Part shown: one piece after another, positions 9,142-16,765 of the stretch
How the letters are laid out: each line of letters begins with the position of its first letter
How positions within the stretch are numbered: the first letter of the stretch is position 1
Source of the DNA: Bacillus sp. AFS037270
Lineage (GTDB): Bacteria; Bacillota; Bacilli; Bacillales_B; DSM-18226
Length of the DNA stretch: 64,000 bases
NCBI RefSeq assembly: GCF_002585305.1
Contig: NZ_NUNF01000001.1
Span: 37,520-101,519, forward strand
Direction of reading: 5' to 3'
Program-made: the position numbers and the translations under genes
Notes under the pieces: generated by a model
Told to the model about the DNA's origin: nothing
The model's database searches: none
Seen by the model: the letters and a program-made list of their open reading frames with translations, nothing else

Positions 9142-10341
9142 CTACTCCTTTATTAGCTGGTAAAGTTGAATCAGGTCATCCTTATAGAGAATTCGCGGAA
9201 CAGGATAGAGAGGATTGGCTTCTGCGAGAGCCCGCTCTACCATAACGGGAATATCACTTTCAATAATCCCGCTTACTTTTTTAGGGATGTCCAACCTTTC
9301 ATTCAAATGCTTAATTGCCGCTATGAATTTCTCGGCATTTTGTGCAATTGATTTCTCTGGGTCAGCAATGCCGATGACGTCTGCAAGTTCTGCTAACGGC
9401 TTTTGGACTGAATCACCGTAATACTCGAGGACATAGGGTAAGATAATCGCATTTGCAAGCCCATGGGGAACCGAATAGAATCCACCCGAGGTATGTGCAA
9501 TCGCATGTACATAACCAACATACGCTCTAGTAAAAGCCATTCCAGCCAGATAGGCTGCCTTTTGCATATTTGAACGTGCCGCAAGATTGGTCCCGTTTGC
9601 GTATGCTTCATCGAGATTATCAAAAATTAATTTTACAGCATCGATACTGTACTGCGCTGTATTCTTAGTATTACTCCTGCCAATATAGGCTTCAACCGCA
9701 TGTGTCAAAGCATCAATCCCGGTTGCTGCTGTAATATGAGGGGGGAGTTTGACAGTTAACAAGGGATCCAAAACGGCAAAATGCGGAATGAGTGATATAT
9801 CCATTATGGCATATTTTTCATGGGTTTTGCTATTAGAGACTACGGCAGCAAGGGTAGCTTCACTGCCTGTGCCAGCTGTGGTAGGAATCGCAAAGAGGGG
9901 AGGAAGCTTCTTTATTATATTTAATACACCTTTCATTTGCGGGACGGTTTTTTGGGGCTTAGCAACCCGGGCGCCTACACCTTTCGCACAATCCATCGGG
10001 GAACCCCCGCCAAACGCGACTATGCCTTGACAGTTATTATCCGAGTACATTTGTAATGCTTCTTCAATATTTTCGATCGTGGGATTTGGGACCGTTTTAT
10101 CATAGATTACGTAGCTAATTTTTTCACTTTGAAGATCTTCTAGGAATTCATCCATCAGTCCAACCAAGACGATTCCTTGATCGGTTACGATTAAAACGTT
10201 TTCAACTCCTTGGTCTTTAATAAGGTTGGCCAGTTCCCGTAGACTATTTTCGCCTTCTAATAGTTCCGGTTCCCGCCAAGGCAGGAGGGAGGAGGTCATT
10301 TTCATGACCCTTTGAAACGTTCGGCAATAAGCTTTGTACAT
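9142..10341 (-). CDS. Iron-containing alcohol dehydrogenase
   Basis: A 399-residue group III (iron-activated) alcohol dehydrogenase. The nucleotide-binding motif GGGSPMD lies at residues 111-117. Metal ligands are recognisable as Asp210 (GIDALTH), His214, His279 (VHAIAH) and His293 (VPHGLAN). A ribosome site GAGGT precedes the ATG. It is the first gene of a two-gene operon with aldehyde dehydrogenase. A sigma-A-like promoter and a set of repeated TTATGAA elements lie upstream. Confidence 0.95.
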   Translation of the reverse strand: MYKAYCRTFQRVMKMTSSLLPWREPELLEGENSLRELANLIKDQGVENVLIVTDQGIVLVGLMDEFLEDLQSEKISYVIYDKTVPNPTIENIEEALQMYSDNNCQGIVAFGGGSPMDCAKGVGARVAKPQKTVPQMKGVLNIIKKLPPLFAIPTTAGTGSEATLAAVVSNSKTHEKYAIMDISLIPHFAVLDPLLTVKLPPHITAATGIDALTHAVEAYIGRSNTKNTAQYSIDAVKLIFDNLDEAYANGTNLAARSNMQKAAYLAGMAFTRAYVGYVHAIAHTSGGFYSVPHGLANAIILPYVLEYYGDSVQKPLAELADVIGIADPEKSIAQNAEKFIAAIKHLNERLDIPKKVSGIIESDIPVMVERALAEANPLYPVPRILYKDDLIQLYQLIKE

Positions 10342-10463
10342 GACATTACCTCACTTTACCTAAGATTTAGTAAACTTTCTTTTTAAAATCACGGGAAATT
10401 CTAAGTCACCAAAATACAAGGGACCTTAGGAAAATAGTTCTATAACCAGAAAGGTATACAAAT

Positions 10464-10493
10464 TTTATATCTAATTTAATTTGGAAAAGTCAA
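10464..10493 (-). promoter_or_regulatory. Sigma-A-like promoter of the alcohol/aldehyde dehydrogenase operon
   Basis: On the minus strand TTGACT (10493-10488) is separated by 18 bases from TATAAA (10469-10464). It lies about 125 bases upstream of the alcohol dehydrogenase start, which leaves an untranslated leader of about 115 bases with no obvious known fold. Confidence 0.5.
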
Positions 10494-10498
10494 GTTAG

Positions 10499-10553
10499 TT
10501 TTATGAATATAATTAAAATTATGAAAATATGACTAATGTTATGAAAAATCTGA
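10499..10553. repeat. Three TTATGAA repeats upstream of the alcohol dehydrogenase promoter
   Basis: TTATGAA occurs three times within 55 bases, twice in the longer form TTATGAAAA followed by TGAC. The set lies directly upstream of the predicted -35 element, where activators usually bind. I infer an operator; no regulator is encoded next to it. Confidence 0.35.
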
Positions 10554-10620
10554 CGGGAAAGATTATACTGCTATTTTATTTAGACTTTAGAAGGAAGGGA
10601 GGGAGAAAGGAAAATAAAAT

Positions 10621-10645
10621 AAAAAAGCCTAGAACACTAGGCTTT
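10621..10645 (-). terminator. Terminator of the coat protein genes
   Basis: GCCTAG and CTAGGC arms around AACA, followed on the minus strand by a long T run. It closes the two CotF-like genes. Confidence 0.85.
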
Positions 10646-10649
10646 CATC

Positions 10650-11003
10650 TTAGTATGGGAATTGTGAAGAATAGCTGTTAAATTGCTGATAAGCCTGATC
10701 GATTTTTTGCTGTTCTTCCGCCTCAAGCTTATACCAGCCATGCTGGAACATTAAGTTATAAAGCTCACGGCTACTTTGGTGTGTTTCATTTAGGATTTGC
10801 TGTAATTCTTGATGCAGCTGTTCATGGCTGGCCTCGCGAACTGCAATATTCAAGCTGTCAGTTAAATATTTGCAGGTACTAAGCGCATCATTAACATAGT
10901 CACGATCGTTCATTTCCGGACTTTTTACCTTCGGCAGTTCACCAGTTTGCGGATTGGCTATTTGATTCTTGTTTTGGTTTTGTTGTGATTGTTGGTTTTG
11001 CAT
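10650..11003 (-). CDS. CotF-like spore coat protein
   Basis: A 117-residue protein with a Gln/Asn-rich N-terminus (about residues 1-25) and a helical body containing DYVNDALSTCKYL and the tail YQQFNSYSSQFPY, typical of the CotF spore coat family with its ferritin-like fold. ATG at 11003 has GGAGG seven bases upstream. It follows a second related small gene with a 29-base gap, so the two are probably one sporulation operon made in the mother cell. Confidence 0.8.
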   Translation of the reverse strand: MQNQQSQQNQNKNQIANPQTGELPKVKSPEMNDRDYVNDALSTCKYLTDSLNIAVREASHEQLHQELQQILNETHQSSRELYNLMFQHGWYKLEAEEQQKIDQAYQQFNSYSSQFPY

Positions 11004-11032
11004 CACTTAACCTCCGTTTTTCTTTTTTGAGA

Positions 11033-11308
11033 TTACTGTAGTTGTGTATTAGGTAAGCTTGCTAAAGCTGCATTATTATCGACTTGTAGGTGACCAAGGA
11101 TTCTTTGGAAATGATTTTGGTGCATTTGGCCGACTTTGTCGAGTGCTTGCTTAAATTGTGGATTTTGCACTTGCTGAGCCATAGAATGAAATTTCTTAAA
11201 TGCAAGCAACTCCCATGACATAGCATCCTTCAAATATAAAAGATCCTTTGTGGTAATGGCTCGTGGCGGGTTGGGAATAGGCGGTTGATTATTTTGCATC
11301 ATTTGCAT
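11033..11308 (-). CDS. Small CotF/ferritin-like spore coat protein
   Basis: A 91-residue protein with a Pro/Asn-rich start and a helical region (LLYLKDAMSWELLAFKKFHS) followed by a pattern of His and Gln residues (GQMHQNHFQRIL). This is the usual partner of CotF-like proteins in Bacillus operons. AAAGGAG lies seven bases before the ATG. It is the first gene of the pair. Confidence 0.7.
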   Translation of the reverse strand: MQMMQNNQPPIPNPPRAITTKDLLYLKDAMSWELLAFKKFHSMAQQVQNPQFKQALDKVGQMHQNHFQRILGHLQVDNNAALASLPNTQLQ

Positions 11309-11442
11309 AATAAGACTCCTTTGCTATTTTAGTGTTTAACAAATATAGAATTTGCAATAGTGAGTGATTTTATGAAAAATACCAGTTGGTTAAAAAATAA
11401 AGACGTCTTATTTGGATATATTAACGTTGGAGGTGAATGTGT

Positions 11443-11586
11443 ATGGATAAGAATAAAAAACAAGACAGTCGCACCGTTGAAGATAACCAAGCGGAGGCAT
11501 CGCGCCAACAAGCTGGTTCATCAGGAAAATACGGAACTGAATTTGCTTCAACAGACAATAAAGTCACAAGAAAAATTGAGCCGTAA
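11443..11586 (+). CDS. Gamma-type-like small acid-soluble spore protein
   Basis: A 47-residue hydrophilic protein. Its centre, SRQQAGSSGKYGTEFAS, matches the repeat unit of gamma-type SASP (SspE), where GTEFAS is the site cut by the germination protease GPR. Here only one such unit is present instead of two, so this is a short single-repeat form. GGAGGTGA lies seven bases before the ATG. Such proteins serve as an amino-acid store in spores and are made in the forespore. A hairpin follows the stop directly. Confidence 0.75.
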   Translation: MDKNKKQDSRTVEDNQAEASRQQAGSSGKYGTEFASTDNKVTRKIEP

Positions 11587-11589
11587 AAA

Positions 11590-11608
11590 GGCGCCCATTA
11601 AGGGTGCC
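11590..11608 (+). terminator. Possible terminator after the gamma-type-like SASP gene
   Basis: GGCGCCC and GGGTGCC arms with a short loop, followed by a modest T-rich stretch. The hairpin is strong but the T run is weak. Confidence 0.5.
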
Positions 11609-11658
11609 ATCTATTTTCTTTGATGTCCTGATAATTGATAAGGAAGAAGGCATATTTT

Positions 11659-11937
11659 GTGGAAACAGACCAAATACATACAGTGAATTTTAAAATGGAA
11701 GACACGGATGGAAAAATTGAGGTTAAAGGAGAAATATCTGGAGCAGCAAAAATACCGAATCATGATGATCTCAAATTTAAAGCAATTATTGCATTACTTA
11801 ATTCTATAGATAAACAGAACTTTATAGTAACAGAGAATCTTCCATTATTTGATACATATGTAAAAGAAATCGAGGAAACGATTATGGAAGTCTCAAAGTA
11901 CGAAAAGTTTCAAGGTAAGAACATTAGGAGAGAATGA
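11659..11937 (+). CDS. Small hypothetical protein
   Basis: A protein of about 92 residues if it starts at GTG 11659, eight bases after an AGGAAGAAGG purine run; TTG at 11635 gives 100 residues. It is acidic, with a beta-rich first half (HTVNFKMEDTDGKIEVKGEIS) and a helical second half. I do not recognise a family. Its place between spore genes suggests, but does not show, a sporulation role. Confidence 0.55.
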   Translation: METDQIHTVNFKMEDTDGKIEVKGEISGAAKIPNHDDLKFKAIIALLNSIDKQNFIVTENLPLFDTYVKEIEETIMEVSKYEKFQGKNIRRE

Positions 11938-12083
11938 ACATCCTAAATTTCAGCTTATGCCACTAGTGTAGAATTATATTGGACGACAAACTGCCTAAAA
12001 ATATGTAGTATATCCGATGTCTATTTTATGGAAAGGCTCATCTTTTTCCTAAAGTGCATACCATATCGGCAGGTGGTGAGTAT

Positions 12084-13001
12084 ATGTTTAATCGAATCGA
12101 CAAAGAGTTGTATGGAAATGAATATCAAGACGCTAATTTAAATGGCGTAAGGCAGGAAATGGGTCTGCCAAGCGGGGCAGAAGCAGGGCAACAAGCAATG
12201 GATCATGGAATTGACAATGATTTGTATGAAAATGAATATGAAGACTCTGATTTTAATGACGTAAGGCAGCAAATGGGTCTGCCAAATGGGGCAGAAGCAG
12301 GGCAACAAGCAGTGCAGTATGGAATTGACAATAATTTGTATGAAAATGAATATAAAGACTCTGGTTTTAGTGACGTAAGGCAGCAAATGGTTCTGCCAAC
12401 TAGAGCAGATGCTGAGCAACAAGCAATGCATCATGGAATCGACAATGATTTGTATGGAAATGAATATGAAGACTCTGATTTTAATGACGTAAGGCAGCAA
12501 ATGGGTCTGCCAAATGGGGCAGAAGTAGAGCAACAAGCAGGGCAGGATGGAATTGACAATTGTTTGTATGAAAATGAATATGAAGACTATGATTTTAATA
12601 GTGTGAGGCAGCAAATGGGTCTGCCAAGCGGGGCAGAGACTGGGCAACAAGCAATGCATCAGGCCGGATATCAAGCAGGGTTCCAGGCAGGGTTCCAGGC
12701 GGGGTTCCAAACCGGGTTCCAGACCGGGTTTCAAGCAGGTTATCAAACTGGTAACCAAACTGGATTACAAACAGGGGCACAGGCAGGTGTACCAACGGGG
12801 ACTCAAGTTGGTTCCCAGACAGGAGCACAAATGGGAACTCAGGATGGTGCACAGGCAGGAACACAAACAGAAACTCAAGATGGTACACAGGCAGGAACAC
12901 AAACAGGAGCTCAAGATGGTGCACAAGTAGAAGCACAAACAGAGCAACAGCATCCTCACGCTGGGCATCAGTTTGGTCCAAGGGATTTAAGTTATGAGTA
13001 G
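12084..13001 (+). CDS. Gln/Gly-rich tandem-repeat protein
   Basis: A 305-residue protein made almost only of repeats. Residues about 1-195 hold five copies of a 38-residue (114-base) unit, with a core of the form NEYEDSDFNDVRQQMGLP. Residues about 196-295 are about 24 copies of a four-residue GxQx unit (GFQA, GFQT, GTQT, GAQD). ATG at 12084 has GGTGGTGAG upstream; the GTG at 12054 has no good ribosome site. There is no signal peptide or membrane segment. The VRQQ pattern and high Gln content faintly recall gamma-type SASP, and a SASP-like gene is 500 bases upstream, so a spore store or coat/exosporium role is possible. I do not recognise the family. Confidence 0.7.
   Translation: MFNRIDKELYGNEYQDANLNGVRQEMGLPSGAEAGQQAMDHGIDNDLYENEYEDSDFNDVRQQMGLPNGAEAGQQAVQYGIDNNLYENEYKDSGFSDVRQQMVLPTRADAEQQAMHHGIDNDLYGNEYEDSDFNDVRQQMGLPNGAEVEQQAGQDGIDNCLYENEYEDYDFNSVRQQMGLPSGAETGQQAMHQAGYQAGFQAGFQAGFQTGFQTGFQAGYQTGNQTGLQTGAQAGVPTGTQVGSQTGAQMGTQDGAQAGTQTETQDGTQAGTQTGAQDGAQVEAQTEQQHPHAGHQFGPRDLSYE
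12108..12665 (+). repeat. Five 114-base coding tandem repeats
   Basis: The DNA of the 38-residue units is very similar between copies 2, 3, 4 and 5 (for example GACGTAAGGCAGCAAATGG recurs), so the array may expand or contract by slippage or recombination. Confidence 0.85.
12666..12955 (+). repeat. 12-base coding microrepeats (GxQx units)
   Basis: A run of 12-base units such as GGGTTCCAGGCG and GGAACACAAACA encodes GxQx. The first third uses TTC/TTT (Phe) units and the rest uses GCA/ACA/ACT units, so the array appears to have grown in two blocks. Confidence 0.8.
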
Positions 13002-13100
13002 ATTCAAATAACCATTGATTATTTAGCAGTAAGTTGTTATATCGAAACTTTATTCTTTAACGGTTTCATCATGTTGCTAAAACAGTAGACAAAGAAAAAA

Positions 13101-13132
13101 GGCAGGTGGGATAACCAATACCCTATCTGCCT
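13101..13132. terminator. Bidirectional terminator between the repeat-protein gene and the SpoIIS locus
   Basis: GGCAGGTGGG and CCCTATCTGCC arms around a ten-base loop; T-rich on both sides, strongest on the minus strand. It overlaps the stop of the small SpoIISC-like gene. Confidence 0.75.
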
Positions 13133-13281
13133 TTCTTTAATTTATCAATATTGTCTTTCATTTTCCTATTCAAGTTTAGCAGTAAACTATCATCATTGTC
13201 CCGCCTTGGTAAGGTTCCAGAGGGCTTATCGGTTAAAAAGGGGCTTTTCTTCTTACTTACTCCCACATTATCATCTCCCAT
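13123..13281 (-). CDS. SpoIISC-like small protein, possible second antitoxin
   Basis: A 52-residue basic protein, downstream of the SpoIISB-like gene in the position that spoIISC has in B. subtilis. Its KKSPFLTDKPSGTLPR stretch matches KSPFLQEKATRTIPR in the SpoIISB-like protein just upstream, so the two are probably related by duplication. The ribosome site before the ATG is weak (AGGGAT). In B. subtilis SpoIISC also counteracts SpoIISA; that role here is inference from position and similarity. Confidence 0.6.
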   Translation of the reverse strand: MGDDNVGVSKKKSPFLTDKPSGTLPRRDNDDSLLLNLNRKMKDNIDKLKKGR

Positions 13282-13340
13282 ACTAATCCCTGTCCATATA
13301 TATATATTGTTTGTATGGTCAAATTATGAAAGTTTTAATC

Positions 13341-13369
13341 AAAAAAGACAGGAGTATCACCTGTCTTTT
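13341..13369 (-). terminator. Terminator between the spoIISB-like and spoIISC-like genes
   Basis: AAAAGACAGG and CCTGTCTTTT arms with a short loop and a T run on the minus strand. Readthrough or a separate promoter would be needed to express the downstream small gene. Confidence 0.75.
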
Positions 13370-13373
13370 AGTC

Positions 13374-13574
13374 TTATTTTGCGTAACGGCTATCTTTTAA
13401 GCGATCTACAGCTTCGTCACTTCTCTTAAATAATTCCCGTGTATACAATGATGGAGAAGTTCGTGGAATTGTTCGAGTAGCCTTCTCTTGTAAAAAAGGA
13501 GACTTAACTCTACCGCTGCGCCTTCCAACAATAGTTACTACATTTTCTTTAGGTTTTTTAGTACGCTCTGGCAT
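13374..13574 (-). CDS. spoIISB: SpoIISB-like antitoxin
   Basis: A 66-residue basic, probably disordered protein. Its second half, SPFLQEKATRTIPR followed by SPSLYTRELFKRSDEAVDRLK, follows the B. subtilis SpoIISB pattern (PF...KK..T...S...SP...R.FK......D..K). SpoIISB neutralises the membrane toxin SpoIISA by binding its cytoplasmic domain. ATG at 13574 has AAAGGAG eight bases upstream. It lies 56 bases downstream of the toxin gene, the same order as in B. subtilis. Confidence 0.75.
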   Translation of the reverse strand: MPERTKKPKENVVTIVGRRSGRVKSPFLQEKATRTIPRTSPSLYTRELFKRSDEAVDRLKDSRYAK

Positions 13575-13630
13575 TTTATCCACTCCTTTCCTACCTATAC
13601 CCTAATTCTATCAAACATACACTTTTTTAT

Positions 13631-14545
13631 CTACAATGTTTGCCAATTCGTTTGTTCTTCTTGTGGTTTTTTCAACCAACTATGTATCAAAGATAGATTA
13701 ATGATGTGATCTATGTCTATATCCAACACATGTTCTTTTTCCGATTCGATCGAAATGACTACTGGAAAAACTTTTTCGAGGTAGGGGATAAGAACAGTTT
13801 GTTTGTTAATATGGACTACAGTATTATCATCAATGGAGTTCATTTGTTCTTCTGTAAGATTTATTCCGAGTACTGTACCAACTTCTTGTTTAAAATGAGT
13901 GTCATGATCTTTCTTGAATACGGTGATCTCTTGTCGGCATGTTTCCCCATATGAAAATAAAAAATCCTCTAAACTCTCACGATAACTGTCTATTACATCC
14001 CATTCTTGCGTTTCAAAAGATGAAATTTGTATCATGTCCAATAAATATGTAAATTGTAAACTTCTATTCTGCGTTTGAGCAATGACTTTCTTCATCTCTT
14101 CATTGACACTTTCAACCTCATTGATTTGTTCCATTTCAGCGCCGCCGATTTTCTTGATAGATGGAGTAAGAAACAAGGCTAAATCAATAAAAATGAACAT
14201 TCCTGCTAACAATGTGTACCGTTGCCACTCTTTCACATCAAAACCTGTTTGATTGAGCAGCAGAACCACTTCAACAATAAACAAGAAATACCATGTTCTC
14301 CGAAGATTTTGTTTATGGTTGGCAAAAAAGTCTTTAAAGGCCCAACTTATGTAGAGAATGACAGCTGAAAATACAGTAAGTATAAACCACTTGTTTTCTT
14401 GGGTGTAGGAGAGGATGGTATCTCCCCAGATCTTCTTCATGACAAGTAGAATGATTACAAGAATGATAGGGATTAATATTTTTAGAATAATTTTGTCGTG
14501 GGGGTTCTTGTACCATTTTGCAGGCACCTCTTGATTCCCTTCCAT
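13631..14545 (-). CDS. spoIISA: SpoIISA-like membrane toxin
   Basis: A 304-residue protein with four membrane segments (about residues 18-36, 52-70, 84-100 and 109-128) and a cytoplasmic domain to the end. RRTWYFLF...EWQRYTLLAG...FIDLALFL...KKIGGAEME matches the B. subtilis SpoIISA stretch from RKTWYLLF to KKLAGSELE, and LIPYLEKVFPVVISI matches its LIPF...YVIKL. It is longer than the 248-residue B. subtilis protein, with an extra N-terminal span. SpoIISA damages the membrane when not bound by antitoxin. AGGAGGTGA precedes the ATG. Confidence 0.8.
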   Translation of the reverse strand: MEGNQEVPAKWYKNPHDKIILKILIPIILVIILLVMKKIWGDTILSYTQENKWFILTVFSAVILYISWAFKDFFANHKQNLRRTWYFLFIVEVVLLLNQTGFDVKEWQRYTLLAGMFIFIDLALFLTPSIKKIGGAEMEQINEVESVNEEMKKVIAQTQNRSLQFTYLLDMIQISSFETQEWDVIDSYRESLEDFLFSYGETCRQEITVFKKDHDTHFKQEVGTVLGINLTEEQMNSIDDNTVVHINKQTVLIPYLEKVFPVVISIESEKEHVLDIDIDHIINLSLIHSWLKKPQEEQTNWQTL

Positions 14546-14742
14546 AATTCACCTCCTATGTAATTATATCATATTCTGGTAGACCTACCTCTCAAGGAAT
14601 TTTATCATATATAATCGAATAGTTTATATTGAACGTAATAAACGGAAGTAATTTTTATGGATATTAAACTGTTTTCATAGATAGAGGTGAGACGACTGGT
14701 GGAAGTAAGGAAAAAATAGAAATACTAAAAAGGGGACGGGTA

Positions 14743-15624
14743 ATGAAGGAATTAAAATATTTAAAAGATTATAAGCATGATGAGAGCCTTAGAAAAAGCT
14801 TCAATGAGCTTGCTGCGAAGGTTTTTGGCATTAATTTTGAGGGATGGTACCAAAAAGGCTTTTGGAATAACCGATATATCCCTTTTTCTTATATAGATGG
14901 TAGTAAAGTTGTCGCAAATGTTTCAGTTAACGTTCTAAATTTAGTTATTAATGGTGAGAAAAAAAATGCATTACAGATTGGCACCGTTATGACTCATCCG
15001 GATTATCGAAGGAAAGGCCTTTCTGCCAGTTTAATAAACAAAATATTAGATGAATATGAGAACGAGTACGATTATATGTACTTATTTGCTAACCAAACTG
15101 TTTTAGATTTTTACCCAAAGTTTGGGTTTAAACCAGTTAATGAGTATCAATTTTCAATGGAATTTAAACCGAGTAAAACAGATGTTTCTGGTATTCGGAA
15201 ACTTAATGGTCTCAATACCGAGGATCTTCATTTTATTTATGAATTTGCATCCGAAAGATTACCCGTATCTAAACTTTTTGGAACGGAAAATACTCAAGGG
15301 ATTTTAATGTTTTACTGTATGTACGTATTTAACAATGATGTTTACTATCTAGACCGAGAGGATGTTATCGTAATCTATAAAAAGGATGAAAACCAAATTG
15401 ATATTTTTGACATTATTTCTAAGAAAGAAATAAATATTCAAGATATATTTTCAAAAATTACTGATAGAGAAACGATTAAAATTGTTTTTCATTATACCCC
15501 AGATTATGAAGGAATTAAAACAGAGGGTAATGTATTTAGGGGGACTGAAGTATTGTTTGTAAGAGCAATTAGTAGCAATCGTTTTCCAATACAAATTAAA
15601 CATCCTCTTACAGCACAAGCTTAA
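14743..15624 (+). CDS. GNAT family N-acetyltransferase
   Basis: A 293-residue protein with an N-terminal GNAT domain. The acetyl-CoA loop is YRRKGLSASLI (about residues 87-97) after the strand ALQIGTVMTHP, and FYPKFGFKP (about 126-134) is motif B. The C-terminal half (about 145-290) is an extra domain as in Eis-like or two-domain GNATs. The substrate is unknown. Codons are AT-rich compared with the housekeeping genes, as for the next few genes, which fits an accessory stretch. Confidence 0.8.
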   Translation: MKELKYLKDYKHDESLRKSFNELAAKVFGINFEGWYQKGFWNNRYIPFSYIDGSKVVANVSVNVLNLVINGEKKNALQIGTVMTHPDYRRKGLSASLINKILDEYENEYDYMYLFANQTVLDFYPKFGFKPVNEYQFSMEFKPSKTDVSGIRKLNGLNTEDLHFIYEFASERLPVSKLFGTENTQGILMFYCMYVFNNDVYYLDREDVIVIYKKDENQIDIFDIISKKEINIQDIFSKITDRETIKIVFHYTPDYEGIKTEGNVFRGTEVLFVRAISSNRFPIQIKHPLTAQA

Positions 15625-15735
15625 AGAAACCTAGATTAGTAATCAATAGGATGACTATTAGCAAAAGATGATCAAGGCATATGAACATTCAGTTCATTGA
15701 TATAATAAAACAAAATTAATATGGGGAGGTATGTA

Positions 15736-16248
15736 ATGGGGAAAGTTGTAATTATTGGTTCGGGGGGTTCAGGAAAATCTACATTGGCAAGGCAATTAGG
15801 AGAAAAGTTAAAAATAAATGTATTACACCTTGATTCACTATTTTGGAAGCCAGGTTGGGTTGAAACCCCAAGAGAGGAATGGATAGATAGTCAACAAGAA
15901 CTTGTGAAATTAGAAAGTTGGATTATGGATGGAAATTATAGTGGGACAATGGAAATAAGATTAAATGCTGCTGATACAATAATCTTTCTTGATATTCCGA
16001 GAATAATATGTATTTATCGGGCATTCAAAAGGATGAATCAATATCGAAATAAGACAAGGCCAGATATGGGAGAAGGTTGTTACGAGAGATTTTCTTTTAA
16101 GTTTTTTAAATGGATATGGCAATATCCAAAGTTGCGAAAACCTAAAATTTTAGAGAAACTTGAAAAGTTGTCTAAAGAAAAAGAAGTTATTGTCTTGAAA
16201 TCGCCAAAAGATGTTGAAGGCTTTATAAAGAATTACAATAACGATTGA
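15736..16248 (+). CDS. P-loop kinase-like protein (FlaR/topology-modulation type)
   Basis: A 170-residue P-loop NTPase with Walker A GSGGSGKST at about residues 7-15 and the pattern LDSLFWKPGW...PREEW...WIMDGNYSGTM, which is typical of proteins annotated as DNA topology modulation protein FlaR or adenylate kinase-like. ATG at 15736 has GGGGAGG seven bases upstream. The true substrate of the family is not well established; a small-molecule kinase is the safest reading. Confidence 0.8.
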   Translation: MGKVVIIGSGGSGKSTLARQLGEKLKINVLHLDSLFWKPGWVETPREEWIDSQQELVKLESWIMDGNYSGTMEIRLNAADTIIFLDIPRIICIYRAFKRMNQYRNKTRPDMGEGCYERFSFKFFKWIWQYPKLRKPKILEKLEKLSKEKEVIVLKSPKDVEGFIKNYNND

Positions 16249-16369
16249 TCCATTGTAAAAAATAACTGTGAAGGTTACCTTAATGATGCTCATTGCTTGT
16301 TATTTTTTGCTAGTAAACAGTCGGATGGGGGAAAATAAACAAAATTAGATATTCAGGTTATTTTTTGAA

Positions 16370-16640
16370 GATATTAACCATGACGGAAACGAAGAGTTGG
16401 TCATCCATTAACAACAGAACATGGCACAGGAATAAACGTAACAGAAGCACATGTACTGCAGAAGAAGAAGACTAATTATGGAGATATATATGAGGAAAAG
16501 TTAATTGATAACCCAATGCAATCATCAAAAAAAATGTAAAAACTGAAAAAGTATTCGAGACCCAGGTGGAAAATTGATAGGATTTATAAATCCTTTGGAC
16601 ACGAGATTGTTAATTTTTCTGTATATGATAACCAACTGGA
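16370..16640 (+). pseudogene. Decayed fragment of a secreted VCBS/EF-hand-like protein
   Basis: Translations in two frames give DINHDGNEELVIH followed after a frameshift by HGTGINVTEAHVL and DIYEEKLIDNP, then stops. The DxNxDGxxEL pattern is the calcium-binding type motif of FG-GAP/VCBS proteins. No start codon or intact frame remains, so it is a remnant. The rest of the gap up to 16765 holds only the inverted repeat near 16700. Confidence 0.4.
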
Positions 16641-16695
16641 CAGCTGGATATTAATATTACATTTTATGGGAAAGGTGGTGAAACTCTACTTTTTA

Positions 16696-16729
16696 TATAA
16701 TTACGTAAAATATAAATTTGACGTAATTA
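16696..16729. promoter_or_regulatory. Perfect 10-base inverted repeat upstream of the recombinase gene
   Basis: ATAATTACGT (16696-16705) and its exact complement ACGTAATTAT (16720-16729) are separated by 14 bases, about 35 bases before the recombinase start. Inferred to be an operator or a recombination site; nothing else in the sequence decides between these. Confidence 0.5.
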
Positions 16730-16765
16730 TGACCATCAGGTAAAATATAGAAGTGAGGTGTTATT

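Noticed and set aside
12138..12758. Long open frames on the minus strand over the repeat protein gene
   Set aside because: They are the mirror of the coding repeats and have no ribosome site; their translation is a low-complexity string without a sensible fold.
16370..16500. Possible further selenoprotein at the decayed gene
   Set aside because: The interruption needs a frameshift and the stops are TAA/TAG, not a single in-frame UGA.
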